A stretch of DNA of 64,000 nt from Sabethes cyaneus (GCF_943734655.1 NC_071355.1:59209449-59273448), one strand, 5' to 3'; shown: positions 32,696 through 46,530, counted from the stretch's first letter. Notes: generated by a model not told the origin, from the sequence alone. Translations and numbers: made by a program.

Positions 32696-34149
32696 TATTT
32701 TTGTTAGCATTTCAACCAACAACTTTACATGTCGCAAGTGCTGGTTAATTTCGTTTTCGCGAAAATGCGGAATTGATATACCAACTGTTTCATTGAATCA
32801 AGAGGCAAAAATGTGTATGAGTACTATCTGTGGAAGAATGTAATTAGAATCATAAAAAAATCAGATATAGGCGCTGGGTAAATGTGTGAGGAATGATAAA
32901 ATTATGCTAGCGCAACAAAAACTTGACATGAGACTGTGGAATGTAACGGGGCCTAGTGGTGTAATCGGTTAAATAACACACTCAACTAGGGATTGAGTGC
33001 TGTGAGCAGTGCTTAGAAATCTCATATTAAATTTGTGCAATACGCGTGAATTGATGAAATATAATGCTCATTCTTTGTTGTTTTTAGCACAGATGAAATG
33101 AACTCAGCATTGCTAACCTGAAACCAACGATTCGAGCCAATCACTTGCGTTCATGTTTGTGTTGTTCTCTACATTCATTAATTCTCGACAATATTTCATG
33201 ATTTCATTAAATATGAATCTGTCATTCATTTTGGACTGCCAACAACAGAAAAAGAAATTACAATGAACGTAAACATGTTAGTGTGCTTCGAAGTTTCAAA
33301 TAATTTCCTTCTGCCAGGTTTTGGTTGATTTTAAAAAGCAGGTAGTTTAAAAAACTAAACTTTGAGATCTAAAATATCAGTCGGGAGCAAGAAAATTGAC
33401 AGACAGGTTAGCACTGCAATTCACGAATGAATTGTTTTGAAGGGTAGAAAACTGAGCAAGACAAACACTGTCAGCAGTTCAGTAATCATGTCTATGGGAT
33501 GACAGATAAAAGAATACTATCAGGGGTAAAATTGTATGCGCTGAATGCTTTTAATATTCGCCTTCACGCAGGGTAGTCAATTATTTCAACCACTGGCTGT
33601 GAGTTCAACTCTCACCTTCGCAAAGTCTACATTTTTAGTCTAATATTAATAGTTTTTCAGTTCATCTAAACTAACATTTTTCACATCAAACATTTACTGT
33701 TCTCCAAGAAAGAAAGATATGGTTAAGGTAATAAAAATTTCTGTTAGCAATCTCTTACGTGATTGGGCAGGACTTGTTTTGAAGTCATATAATAAGCAGA
33801 CAAAGTCGAAGCGAAGTGAAGAATGATCTATTAAATCAAAACCTCATAAGTTTTATGATCATCTGCTGTGCGGAAAATCGGTGTACGCAATTGATAAAAC
33901 ATTCGATAAATTTATTTACGAAACACACTTTTGTGACCAGTAATTACATTGTCCGCAATGACCAAAGTGTTGATGATCCTGAACAGTCGATTGTACTTAA
34001 AAGTTGGATAAAAAGCTATGCTTAGGCAAGCCATTTGTAAGTCAGAAATGTTTTCCGAACCATTTATAGTCTTGATAATAATATAATAATGATAATTTTC
34101 CGTGCGAGTGTAACTCTTGGTCGTGGTTTACAAAATATCATAGCCCAGA
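32696..34149. other. intergenic DNA with a worn tRNA-like sequence
   Basis: At about 32946-33021 the + strand reads GGCCTAGTGGTGTAATCGGT and later CACTCAACTAGGGATTGAGTG. This is a tRNA-like A box and anticodon arm with a decayed B box, probably a SINE head or tRNA pseudogene. A B-box-like GAGTTCAACTCTC is at 33600-33613. Nothing else was recognised. Confidence 0.3.
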
Positions 34150-35220
34150 CCCAGCACACTTTCGCTAGATTTGAGTAAAGAATTATACCAGAAATTACCT
34201 TAGACGTACCGATGATGACAAGAAGGAATTCTATGCTCATGTCGGCCAGGAGAAGGAATACAAACCGGTGATTGGAGGGTACAGCGCAGACCCGCTGACC
34301 AACGAAACGGGCCTAAGGCTTATCGACTTTGGCACCTCCAAGAACATGGCCGTACGTAGTACCATCTTCCTTCATAGACTCCTGGACAAGTACAGTTGGA
34401 GGTCACAAAATTAAACAGAATCATAGATCGATCACGTATTAATTGACTGTTGGCACTTCACAGATATCATTGACGTCAGATCCTATCGAAGCACTAGCGT
34501 TGACTCGGACCTAGTAATGGTTAAGATGCGCCCAAAACTCTCCGTTGTGAACAATACTCGGTACTAGAAGAGCACGATCTGGACATAGCCCTTCTCGATG
34601 ACTGTTGGAATACCATCAAAACAACCGCGGAACATCATGGGACACGTGGTACGGAATCACCGGAATGACTAGTATGACGATGAATCCAGTAAGGTGATGG
34701 TGATAGCGGGGGCAAAAATGCGCAGTCAGAACGTGGAAAGATATAAATAGAAGAAGCAGCGAACCCAAACAACGCGTCCGTACAGCGTGTACTCTGCACA
34801 AGACTAGTGAGCAGACTGGTTGTTTTTGTTTTCTACGGGCATGAAACGTGGACAATACTCGTGGGAGATTTGCGAGTGCTTGGAGTTTTCAAAACGATCT
34901 TCGGCGGTGTACTGGAGAATAAACTATGGAGATGGACTCAATATTCGAAAAGTGGCTAAAGCTGGACAGATCCGATGGATAGGACATGTTGCAAGAATGC
35001 CGGACAATTAGCTTGCAAAGATGGCGTTTGCTTTAAGTCCGGTAGGAACAAGACGACTAGGGCGCAGCGAGCAAAATGGTTAGACCAGATGGAGCGAGAT
35101 CTGACGAAGAGTACATGATGTCAAAGAAATTGGATACCGGTAGCCCATAACCGAGTGATTTGGAGAAATTTTGTTCATCAAACTATGTTTTAAGATGGTG
35201 AGCCAATTATGTAAGTAAGT
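34150..35220 (+). pseudogene. RTE-type LINE relic, internally deleted
   Basis: The first part (34195-34560) reads as the endonuclease (KKEFYAHVGQEKEY, NETGLRLIDFGTSKNMAVRS, HFTDIIDVRSYRSTSVDSDL). From about 34830 the C-terminal region appears (ETWTIL, then RWIGHVARMPDN in another frame, and a region rich in Arg before KWLDQMERDL). The reverse-transcriptase core is missing, so the copy has lost its middle. Several frameshifts are present. Confidence 0.65.
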
Positions 35221-36096
35221 ATGAATAACAATTATGCCAGCCGTTTCGCATCTGAATGAAGAAAATTTTCATGCCATTGTCGAAACACCGATACATGCTG
35301 GAAATGGGCTGATTTTATGAGCGGTTGGAACAAGCACTTCAAAATGTGTTATACAACAAAAATGTTCTCACCAGGAATAATGCCAGTTAATGGTGATCGC
35401 TGCAGAAACATGTTCATCGACTTTCTTATACCACAATTGAGTACCCTTTATACGGAGTAGCTGCAGTATCAACAAAGTGGCGTAACATATTACTGATTTA
35501 TTGAAACGTTCGGTAAACGATAAATTTAACGCAAGGACTCATAAGTTGAATTCCAAGTCTATTTTTTTGTGGAGCCTTGTAAAGTTTCGCCGGATTATAC
35601 TACTAAACCGCATTCGAATGACGTCTTGGACGCCAATAATATAGATTGCTGCAGAAAGTGCTCAAACATTGGACTTCCACCGAGTCATCCGAAGTGGCTA
35701 TATGCCGCGAACCAAACTGATAAATGGCAACGGATTACGTATTTTTCCGAGATCCGATTCCGAGTTAAGATCAAGGTCTATGTTTCATTGAACACGCTTT
35801 TATCTTGGCTTGGAAGAAGTTTTAAGCCTGCTCGAATAGGCGAGATAAGATATTGATCAGAAAAAATTTCAAATTTTAAAGTTCGGTTCGCCTTGTTTTC
35901 CAAAATGTTTTTTATTATCTTTTTTTTTTGAAAATGAGGAACTGTCTGGTGCGAGGAATAATGCATTGGATGAACTGGAAAATTTTTGGTATATTCACCA
36001 AAAATAAATTGAGTTGTTCAATGGCAGGTGGGGTTCGCATCCACGGTCTTTCGGTTGGTCCCCGAATGTTTTACTGACTAAACTAATGCAGCACCC

Positions 36097-36747
36097 GGGT
36101 CATTCCACGTCAAGTGTCCGAGTCACCTGTAATCGACATTCTCGGTTTTTCACCAAACTCGGCCAGATTGTTCGTTTTGGGTCAAGAAGCAAAAATCCCA
36201 AGTTTAGTGCCGACTGGACTTTCCCTCGATTTTTGGGAACTTGAAAAATTGGGAATTGTTTGTTTCAAAACGCTCTCGTGAACGGGACGGAACACCTCGT
36301 AGTTTTGAGTGATTCTTATGTAAAAAAGTCTGAGGAACATGATGGTGTTGAAATTTTTGAGATCAAATTGTACTCATTGAGAGAAAAATATAAATTTAGT
36401 TTTCAGATCGAAAATAAAAGTATTTGGCAGCACTGCCGCAAAAACTAATATTTGTTCGGATTCCTCAGATGATTTCCCATGAAAATGTAGAACAGAGTTT
36501 TTTTTCTAAATTGAATATTTACGAAGATATAAGCAAAAGAAAATAAACGAAATTGACGAAAATTATGCTTTTTCTAATAAAAGGGGGGAGGGGGGGTCCC
36601 AAAAATCGAGGGAAAGTCCAATCGGCACCAAACTTGGGATTTTTGCTTCTTGGCCCAAAAAGAACAATCTGGCCGAGTTTGGTGAAAATCCGAGAATGTC
36701 GCTTACAAATTTGTACTTTTTCTCGGACACTTGACGTGGAATGACCC
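36097..36747. mobile_element. MITE with about 150-bp inverted arms, GGGTCATTCCACGTC ends
   Basis: The arms 36097-36245 and 36592-36747 are inverted copies; shared text includes TCAAGTGTCCGAG, ACCAAACTCGGCCAGATTG and AAGCAAAAATCCCAAGTTT. ACCC directly flanks both ends and may be a 4-bp target duplication, although its overlap with the palindromic GGGT ends makes this uncertain. No coding capacity. Confidence 0.7.
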
Positions 36748-37320
36748 ACCCTTATAATTAGATAGCCTAATACCTAGTTTTGTTTCTGCCAATTCTGTCA
36801 CTAACACGCTCGCCTAGGCGACAATAAATATTTTTGTATGATTGCTCATTGGAAATTATCGATGTCTTCCGATAATATTGATAATATAACGTAGAATACC
36901 GATCGCTATCGATAGTATATCGATCATTCAATTGCGATTAGAGCAAAAAGCAAATTGCGGTGCGGTGAACACTCCGGCAATATCACAATAGATTAACAGT
37001 ACTGGTCGCAGTGATGAATCCACACAAGGCAAACATATTTTTTACCGTGTGAGCAAAATTGATTGAAATTTCTACTGAAAATTGTTGAGAGTGAATTATT
37101 TACATCGTAGTTTCTTAAAAAATCGATTGAGATTACAGTAATGGTTTCGGAACTAGAAAAAGTGCATAAAAAATATTGGCCGCACACTTCGAAAATCCTT
37201 CTCATCGATGAATCGGTTAACAGCTGAGAATCGCACATTCAACCGTATCCTATGTGATCAAAACGTTCAAGGAGCACCAGACTACCAAGTGAAAGGATGA
37301 TAGCGGCAGGAAATGTAGTA

Positions 37321-37993
37321 GGATATGTTGCTGCTTCGTCGTAATTGCCTATTCCCGTCCTATCCAACCCAAATTATTAAAAATATCAGCGATTTTTATG
37401 ACACACAATGCAAAATTAGTTATTCCCTAATATTTTAGTTTGTTTACTATCATACGCGATTAATCAACGTGAGCTGAGATTTATTTAAATGCCATTTTTC
37501 ATTAAAGAATTCCTAGCAGCCAAATTTCCTACGTTTTTTCGTGCGACGAAGAAGAAAATGTCGACTAATCGCTTCAACTTCCGTCATTCATAAAATGAAA
37601 GTAACTCACGCAACGCATTGTCGTTATTCTGCAGTTGGGAAACTTGCATGACCTGCAGAAATGTTGCAGAATAACATTTGTCATGCCGTTCTACACAAAT
37701 ACATGCGCGCTATCTTCGTAAACATTATTGTGATTTTTAGTTCGGACGATGACAAATTTTGTTGGACGGATTTTAAAACGGTACGACGAATTTAAGATAT
37801 AAAGTCAATTGCGTAATTTGAATAAAATGCTTTAATAATCGCTTTTTAGTGAATTCAAAGGGCACGGATCGGAAGATAAGTGTATTTGAGTCAAATAAGC
37901 AGCAGAACTTTTGGAGTATTCATTAAATCCACCTAAGAAAGGATGAAAATTAGAGTGGCTTTTCTTACTACGACGGGAATTAGAAATAAACCC
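37321..37993 (-). mobile_element. TA-flanked 0.68-kb element, right member of a second inverted pair
   Basis: Reverse-complement copy of 31287-31970, 673 bp, TA-flanked (37319-37320 and 37994-37995). It shows more substitutions than the 1.28-kb pair, for example GGAT in place of GGGT at the left border, so it looks older. Confidence 0.7.
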
Positions 37994-38370
37994 TATTGTA
38001 GATCCGAAGAAAGCCAGAGCAGTAGTTAATCAATTCAACCGTCAACCCAACATTACTATTCGGCTTTACTATCTACTTTTCTGCAAGGAAGCAACTGGGG
38101 TGCTTTGCTTTTTACTCTATTTATCGTAAATTGAACCCGGTTACTTTCAATTACTCTATTTTTGGGTTAGGTAGAACAATGAGTTGATTACCTTTGTGAC
38201 CTAAGAATAATTCTTGATTGTGCGTTTATCTTTCGCTTGTATCTTGAGAGGACCGTTTCGAATTCGCACTGCTGATTTGTAATAGTAAGTATTAGTATTT
38301 ATAAGACCATTTTGTGTCGAACGCATTTTTGAATAAATAGCAAATTACAAATAGAAACCGCGAAACCTAC

Positions 38371-38873
38371 ACTGCCCATGGATGCATAGTTGGCGTAAAA
38401 ACCTAAATGACCAAAATGTACTTTTTCGGTCCTATACACTCTTAACTATGTTGTTCACATGCCCAATACTCAAACAACATATGTTTGTTCGAAAATATTC
38501 GGGAAATTTAGGAAAATTGAGCTACTCTGCTATTGGTTTCACGTAATGCTGATGGTTGACGTAATTCCCTGCATAATCAATCAGCATAGTAACCTATTTG
38601 TTTTTGTAGCTTTACGCCAAGTTATGTGAATAATCGTTCAAAAAAACAGTCCATAAACTGGCGTTCGCATTTTTTAAATACAATAAACGAGAAATGAATC
38701 ATAAAACCCCATCAGTCCTGTTTTGATTATAAACTCTACTAAATTGACAGATTATTCGATTGAAAAAGTTTATAGCAAAGATTATATGGCTTTAAACGTT
38801 TTTCACGATAAAAATGCGTTTTCTCAACAATCATGGTGCTGGTCGTTACGTCGACTATGCATCCATGGGCAGT
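38371..38873. mobile_element. MITE with CTGCCCATGGATGCATAG ends
   Basis: About 500 bp bounded by inverted repeats ACTGCCCATGGATGCATAGT followed by (C/T)G(A/G)CGTAA. No clear target duplication and no frame. The interior is A/T-rich. Confidence 0.6.
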
Positions 38874-38949
38874 AGAAGTAAGTGACACTTCGTAATGATG
38901 GTACCAGTCCTCTGCAAGGCTTTAACAGATGTAGATTCGATAGCCTGGC

Positions 38950-39330
38950 ACCTTACTTCAAACTATTTAATATCACAAAGGAGTCCGATAGCAAAGGCTA
39001 TTCTGACGCTTTACTTTAAACCGTCAAGGCTAGCATGGATCAAACGCCCCAACTCATTTCGCTTAACTGAATGGTACGCCGCGTTGAAGTTTATGAACAA
39101 ATGGCGTATCCGCAAGTTGAATTCTTGAAATTTAGCTAGGATCTGTCGCTTGGTTGGCATACCGGTGTTCGCCAGTGATGGTTTGCTGTGACAATCGCAG
39201 TCCATGAGACAGAGACCCTTTGGGGGGCCTTGATGGCCCGTTTTGTAGATAGGGTCTATGAGACCTTCCACCGAGTACGCCGGTAGTTTCTTCTTGGCCC
39301 ATGTCTATAGTATTATCAGACGGATTCAAT
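38950..39330 (-). pseudogene. RTE-type reverse transcriptase fragment
   Basis: The minus strand reads RILAKFQEFNLRIRHLFINF then NAAYHSVKRNELGRLI, matching RT domain 3 (F-I-D-F-K-A-A-Y-D-S in intact copies). A few dozen residues upstream are also LINE-like (GVLGGRSHRPYLQNG). Short and out of frame elsewhere. Confidence 0.5.
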
Positions 39331-42300
39331 ACAGCTGTTAGCTTACAAACTTTGCGTTTTATAGTTTTGTTGTCAGTTTTTTTTTTGCTTTTTGTATAGC
39401 TTAATGAATCTACAGCTTGCCCATTACCTTCATTATTTTGTTTTTGTTGACGAATCTATCTTGTTTGAAATGCTGCTTACACACCGGCTCACCAGCTTCT
39501 CCTCCTCGTTATTACACATAATAAGAATTAACCTGGTAAAGTTCCTTCTGGCGATTATTAAAAAAATAGGCATAGGCATAGACAAGACAGACATTATTGG
39601 GTCTCCACCTAATGACATGCTTCATTTAATTCCCAATTAATATAAAACCAACGCCAAGCCGTTTCATAAACCAACGACGGTTTATCGCCGTCTTTGCAGA
39701 TGAGATAGATGCTGTGTTTAAATGCAATCAAAAATCAGTTGTTATCTTGAATTAATTATGCAAATCAAGGATTTTTTAAGTTTCAATCACAATTATATCA
39801 ATCAGCATTACGTCTTGCTTCGTTAGCAAGGCGGACCTGTGTCTAATATTTTCTCATTTGCGTTTTAGAGACTACTCAAAGAACCAGGGGAGTAAATAAT
39901 AATAAAACGCCAATATGGACCCTATTTTCCCGTCATACATTTCTGCTGCAAATGCTAACACCCCTCGAAGAGAATCACATTTTGTCGCTCCAGTGCTTCT
40001 GATCCTGGACATATTTTCATCGTGACTGTGCAATAAAGCGGAACTCACCTCATTCAGCTTATCTTATCGTTCACTGTCTGGACCATTCGCCGCGCTATAC
40101 AGTCGGATATTCACCGCGGATTGCTACGAGAGTGGGCCGTCGTCCGTCGTAGGGTACCTGTTATCTAGGTCGGATCGGATAAACAAATCAAGTGTGCGTT
40201 ATTAAAAACGACTGCTTGTGTCACGGGATGCTGCGTGATGGATCACCGACCGGCGCGGGTGGTACGGTTGGGACCGTAGACAGTAATGGATATATGCATA
40301 CATACCTACGTTCGAATGAGTGTTATGAAAAACCGTCCACAGCATACAGGGGATATACATATTCAATGTTGATGGTCGTTGAAAAAAGTGTGTCCCACAG
40401 AAGCTAGATTGGGTGAAAAATCGTTGATTGAAAGATATCTACGTCGACAGCTTTTACGTAGTACGGTAATTGACTGGCCCGTCGATTCCGGGACCCAACA
40501 CAAAATGAAAGGTGATTTAATGGTTCCACCGTAAAATCATTTCACGCTTAGTGATGTTATTAACGTTGAGTGCTGGAAAGCGCAGTCCTTTGGGGGAATA
40601 ATTGTTCGATAATGAAGCTGGGAATTTTTCTTTTCACGGGATTATTATACGTTGTGTAGCTAGGGTGGAGATATATTAGTTTGGGGAAATATAAACTCTC
40701 AACCTTTTTAATAAACATTTTTAATAGGACAAAGTTTTTTTGCCAAGGCAAAAACAAAGAACATCGACGAATGATTTAACGATTCCACTTCCACTCCATT
40801 AAAGATTTTCTTAAAAAATACGCTATACTCGACTATTGCAACGTGTATAAGTGTAGAACTAACCGCTGGAATGTCATTATTTTTTCTGTCGAAGATAAAA
40901 ATATATTCAGAAATAACATCGCATTGAATTTGCATTATTACGAATGTATTCGAAGTATCGAAGTGGTTCACAGGAATCAGTTGTTCGTGATCTCACAAGC
41001 TCGCTATGATTGCTTTATTTTTCTATATATCAAACTACTGCAATCTGAATGGCACTTTTCTCCTTGTGGAAAAGGTACAATTTCACATACTGCCCAATCG
41101 ACTCTGATTTTAAATTGACTATGTTCCGTAACGCAATTGATAATTTACGTTCACAAATTTCAAAAGTTACTTAAGATTATGATAAACGGTAAATTAAATT
41201 CAACCTTCAATCTGTTTTGCCAAACCTACATGTAAAAGATGTGGTTTCTAAGTGAAATAGCGACAAATGAAGTATATTAATCAGTCCCTGTCCAAAACAC
41301 AAGCAACCTACCAGAGAGCTATCATCCTGCGACCGTACGTGCTCCGTTGCGTTGACATGTAAGACAAATTTGTACGCAAATCAGTTGCTATTCTCATGAA
41401 AAAACACTTCATTTGTGTGTCCTATCTAAATTTCGATCCTTCACGTAGCAAGTTCACCGTTATTAAAATAGGTATCAGCAAGAGACGAAACCCACGGCTC
41501 ACGACTAGGGGCAGGGTCAATCACGTACTCGGCATCACAGAAAATTGCTTTTGATGATTACAGTCCATTTCACCCCGGAAGAAGGAATGAAATGTGACGC
41601 TTAAATTCACTCTCCTGTGACACCCCAGCACTCAGCAGCAGCGGTTGGAAAAGTTTTTACCCTTCTTTCAAGGGTAAAGGTATTTGTAAAGCAAAGTCAG
41701 CACATTTTGAGATAGTTTTGTTTTCCTTTGAATAAATTCATGCCAAATGCGAGGACGATGAAGGCAATTCAAAGCACAAGCAGCGTTGTTCAAAGCCAGG
41801 AACAAATTCTGAACCGTTTAGTAGAGACTGTAAGCTTAATAGTATTAACTGATGGTATTAATGATATTAATGTTATTAGCTGCTGTAAGTTGATTAATTA
41901 AAATAAAAGCAGACAAACCACAATGTTTGGAGTTTCTCAAAGTGCCAGATGTACGGCAGATGTGAATACGGCAAAGATTCTGAAATGCGAATTTACTTAT
42001 TTCCAGTAAAACAGTTCCGTTTGTCTAATAAGAAACATTCAGATACAGTTTCGAAATAAAAGGCAAGGCAAGGCACGTATTCTATACGAAATACGAACCA
42101 CTTATAGATAATTAAATTATCGAAGGGGCGGTGCAAATATTCCTATTATAATAGTGCGGCAAGACAAAAATACTAAAATTTATAGTTATTTCTATAATAT
42201 TCTTTATTCTATAATATTCTATAATTATTCTTTATTCTATAATATCAATCAAATAAATTTACTCGATATGTCCTTCATTTTTATCACTGATTTGCTCAAA

Positions 42301-42486
42301 ACGACTTCGGAACAGAACACGCATTTCGAATTATCGACTGTCATGTGCGCGTTATGATAGACTTTAGGGTTTTCTCACTATGTCGAGTGAGATATTTTGC
42401 AGGTTTGTGCTTCAATATACGACCAAATCGAATAATTCAATGCACAGTAGGGATTTTTTTTTGTGAAAAGGTTCTTTATTTTAATA
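39331..42486. other. intergenic DNA; one GC-richer segment at 40040-40500
   Basis: No gene recognised. The segment 40040-40500 is richer in GC than its surroundings, has two adjacent GATA-type sites (TTATCTTATC, 40059-40068) and an initiator-like TCATTC at 40050. An open frame starts MLRDGSPTGAGGTVGTVD at 40229. It could be a promoter with a short first exon, but no good splice donor or motif supports that. An A/T-rich TATTCTATAAT repeat is at 42190-42245. Confidence 0.25.
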
Positions 42487-42676
42487 CACTCAAGTACTTT
42501 TTTACACGGTTTAATTTTTTGAGTATTAAGAACGGGGTAACTTAGAGACCATTCATTTATTTCTCAATACATTTGGGAGTAGCTCGACATTCCTCACGTA
42601 GATTGTAAATAGTTTCTTAGCTGCACCGTTTTCGAGTAATCGAAAAAAACAAACCGTGTAAAAAAAGACTTGAGAC
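42487..42676 (+). mobile_element. palindromic MITE CACTCAAGT, copy 2
   Basis: 190-bp copy of the element at 32518-32695, TA-flanked (42485-42486 and 42677-42678), with a fuller left arm (CACTCAAGTACTTTTTTACA). The last few bases of the right end have mutated. Confidence 0.7.
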
Positions 42677-43669
42677 TATCTTAAAATGCCATTGGGCTAC
42701 ATTCGATCTTTTGATGTCAAAAGAAAGATATTTCAATGGGGATTCCGATAGTGTGGTATGGGATAATGGGATGAAACCGATCTTCCTTCATGACAAGAAA
42801 GCTTGCTTCATGTGGATTCCGATGACAGGGTATTTGATAGCGACAAAATTAGTCATTTACCCTAATTTTCTCAGCAAAATTAAAGTAACATGATCTTTAT
42901 TTGCCAAAACTACAAGAAACAAACAGGTGCTGTAAATAAACACCAAGCTGTTGGAATACATACAACATTAGCTTTCTTTTAGTAAAAAAAAGATTAAATT
43001 TATCCTAGCGGAATCCTGAGATATTCGCTTTTACATTGATAAAACTAGGGTAAAATGCCGTTTATTTGACCAGCACATCAAAAAACAACAATGTGCTGTA
43101 AATAAATACCCTGTCATCCGATTCGCGTTGAAAATAGCCTACAATTTCTTTAGAACATCCTCAAATTTCGTTGGTGAAATGAAGCAATCTGTGCGGCTGT
43201 TGGATACAGCATTGATGCTGAACAGTTTTTTGTTGGAGAACAGGATTATATCATTTTTGCATGTGTACTAACAAGCGGAGTAACAAGCGGCACCGAGTAA
43301 GGATCGCATATACCCAATATTTGTGCAGATTTTTTTTATTTAATCTCGTTTATTTGATTTGGCTCGTTTGCGGTAGCTTAGAGGAGCCGTAAGTCTTTTA
43401 TAGAAATGGTATAATTGTGAGCATTGCTTATAACCTATGTTAGGAGGTATGATCGATACACCCGATTTACTGGGGTTAGTAGGTTTACATAGTTTTCTTA
43501 ATATATCTGTGCAGATTGAAGGCTATGAATATTTGCCGAATATGATATTTCAGCCATTTGTGTTTCGCTCATTTGCAGGTAACTAATCCCACGAAATTAG
43601 ACACGAAGTTTTATTTATGATTGACATTTTTTCATCTTATTCATAAACATATTTTACCTGTACCATTTA

Positions 43670-44740
43670 CTCATTTTTTGCTCTAATTTTCCTCTAGTTT
43701 TTCCTATTTTTTCTTTCGTTTTCTGTATTTCCTGTTTCATTGTTCTGTTTTTATTCATTTCCTGTCCTATTTATTCTTATTTTCAGTTCTGCTTTTCTCG
43801 TGTTTTTCACTAGTTTTTTGTTATTTTCTTTTCCGTATTCCGACATTTTTATTCTCGTTTTCCCTTTTTATCGTTTCCGGGTTTCTTCTTTTTATAACCC
43901 CTTTTTTCTCCTTTTATTCTTGTTTTGGGTCTTCTTCGGTTCCGTTTCTACTCTTTTTAATGCAGCGTTTTTCCATCCTTTCTGTTACGCTGATTCCGTG
44001 GTGTTGGCTATCTTGTTTCCTTTTTCTCTTTGATTTCCCTTTTTGGGAAATCCCCCCCTCTCTTCACATTTTTCATTGTTTCTCCTCCAATATTTCACTT
44101 CTCTTCACTTTCCGCCTTTTCGCTTTTCTCCAGTTTCCTGATTTTTTTTCCGTTTTGCCTCATTTTCTGGCCCGTTTTGCCTCTTTTACGGTCCCGGCTG
44201 TCATCTTTTTTTCGCCTTTTAACTCCTTCTTTACCGCGTTTTTAGTTTTCGTCGGTTCCGTTCTTCCTCTTACTATGAGTTGACTTTCATCTTTTTCTGC
44301 CGCGTTCAGTTACTTTTTTATCCGTTTCATCCTTGATGTCGTCAGTTTTCATTTTTTCTCTCTATTTTTTTCTTTTTCTGTTCCGTTTTTCTCTTTTCTC
44401 TATTCGTTCCTCCACTTTCGTGCTCTCGTATTTTCTCCTTTTATTTACCTCCTTTTATATACTACTTTTTCTCTTTTTTCTTCTGTTTTTCCTCATTTTT
44501 GTTTATATTTTCTTTTTACTTTCTTTCTTTCTTTTATCTCGTTTTACTTTTATCTCTTCCGTCTTTTTCTTTTGCGTTTTAATGTGTTCTCTTTACTAAT
44601 TCGTTTTCCCTATTTTGTCTCTGCTATTTTCTTCTTCTCCACTTCTTTTTTCTATTATGTCCCGTTTTCCAGTTTTATGGTGATTATCTTTGTGCTCTCT
44701 TTGGTTTTTCTCTTGTAGTTTCATATTTCCTTGTCAACTT
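43670..44740 (+). repeat. adenine-poor, thymine-rich tract of about 1 kb
   Basis: Over roughly 1.05 kb the + strand is dominated by T with C and single Gs, while A is rare. Words such as TTTTCTCGTTTTC, TTCCGTTTT and CTTTTTCT recur without fixed period. It looks like an old TTTTC-type expansion. The long frames across it (Phe/Ser/Leu-rich) come from composition. Confidence 0.7.
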
Positions 44741-44809
44741 CTTTGTTTAAAGGAGGACTACGGACGTATCCGTGAATATGTTAAGAAACTATTATGGTTC
44801 TTGCTGCTC

Positions 44810-44998
<189 letters not shown>

Positions 44999-45532
44999 TA
45001 ATCAAAACAAATCGATTGCATAGCTTTTTTAGATATTTAAACAAACTTTTGCTTGCACGCACATAAAAATTAATTCACTCATTTTTGAGTAAAATCATTT
45101 TAAAAGTTGCTAATTACTTTTCGATGCAGTCCTTACCCCCGATTTTATTAGCTTTTTATCCCGATTTTGTCAGCCTACAAATTATGTTTAACTTTTTTGC
45201 CTTTAAACATGATTTATAAAGTTGAAACCTGCTTGAAACTATTCTGATTCCCTGGGGAGAGTTTTTGAATAAAATGATACTTTCTTGCGAGTAATTCGGG
45301 CTCAAAATTAGGGTATTTTTATAGAGAAACTTCCACAGTTCCTAAACAAGCAAAGATAGACGTATACAATATTCAACAATGTTGTGTATTTTTATTATTT
45401 GTACAACTTTGTAAAACAAGAAAAAGTCATCCAACAACTACAAAAACAACTAAAATAGAAAAACTGATTTTACCGACTTTTCGTTTATGAGAAATAGGAT
45501 TTTCCTCTCTTTCAGCCAAATTCCTTGTAATA

Positions 45533-46530
45533 AAATCAAATATATTATATTAACAATATAGTTCACTCTTCTACAATCTTAAAGACACGACTACTAGCGC
45601 CATAGTGGCATAAAAGGTTATCATTGTACACCGTAAATTCGACACGTCTATCGGAAACAACTCAACTTTCAGTATAGCGTTTAGCCAATTCTAGATAGAA
45701 ATCACAAAAGGGCAAAAGTCGCAAACGTAAACAAAACGGGAGAGGGACCAGCATAAGAAAATCAGCTCTCCTTCGGTTTGTTTGCGCATGCGACATTCGC
45801 CGTTTTGTTGGTTCTATCTTTAATTCACGGCTAAGAAGCTCTATCACCCTTTTTCCAATCATGAAATTGACCAAATCATCATGCCGTCAGTTGACGTGAG
45901 TTGACCGGCGCCTTTGTTTATATTTTGGACTATTTTCTTTTTCATTTATATCGAATGTAGTGTGTGTTTGACGTTTCACACACACTTAAAAAAAAGCGCC
46001 GAAGTCGGCTAAATTTTGCCGAGATTTGGACAGCCGAGCGTTCGGCAAAATTTTTTATGATGCCAAACGTTAGTAAAGATCCGTAAACATCGATTTGCAA
46101 AACCGAAATTTTTACCGAACGCTCGGCTGTCCAAATCTCGGCAAAATTTAGCCGACTTCGGCGCTTTTTTTTAAGTGTGCAGGTATAATGGATTTTTTAA
46201 TACAGTTTTGCTACTGTTTAAACAACTGAATCTTTGCTGGATTCTGTCGTTTGACATGTAAACAAGGGAACCAGCATAGTATTGGTAGTAACACAATTAA
46301 ATTTTATACCTAACGTTACAATCTAGAAGAATGACATCATAGCATTAGAGATAGCACATTCTGTCTACCGCACCTCTTTCTTATGTATTGGTTACACGCT
46401 TAAACATTTTTATTACAAAAAACTTTTAGTCACCTTTTTGTCCGCAAGAGGGTGTTACTTTTGCGTTTCTTCGGATGTATATGGGATTTTGCGAAGTGAA
46501 CTATATTGTTAATATAATATATTTGATAAA
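45533..46530. repeat. pair of 33-base inverted repeats about 0.93 kb apart
   Basis: 45533-45568 and 46493-46529 share AAATATATTATATTAACA followed by ATATAGTTCACT in inverted orientation. They may mark the ends of an element that contains the 199-bp MITE, but no target duplication was found and the sequences diverge immediately inside. Confidence 0.4.
45981..46179. mobile_element. long-palindrome MITE, 199 bp
   Basis: The two arms of about 75-85 bp are near-perfect inverted copies: CACACTTAAAAAAAAGCGCC outside, then GAAGTCGGCTAAATTTTGCC and GAGATTTGGACAGCCGAGCG. Only about 35 bases of loop separate them. The target duplication is at most CA. It is able to form a very stable hairpin. Confidence 0.8.

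Noticed and set aside
43740..44599. Phe/Ser/Leu-rich membrane-like frames
   Set aside because: They follow from the T-rich, A-poor base composition; several overlap in different frames and none has a conserved motif.
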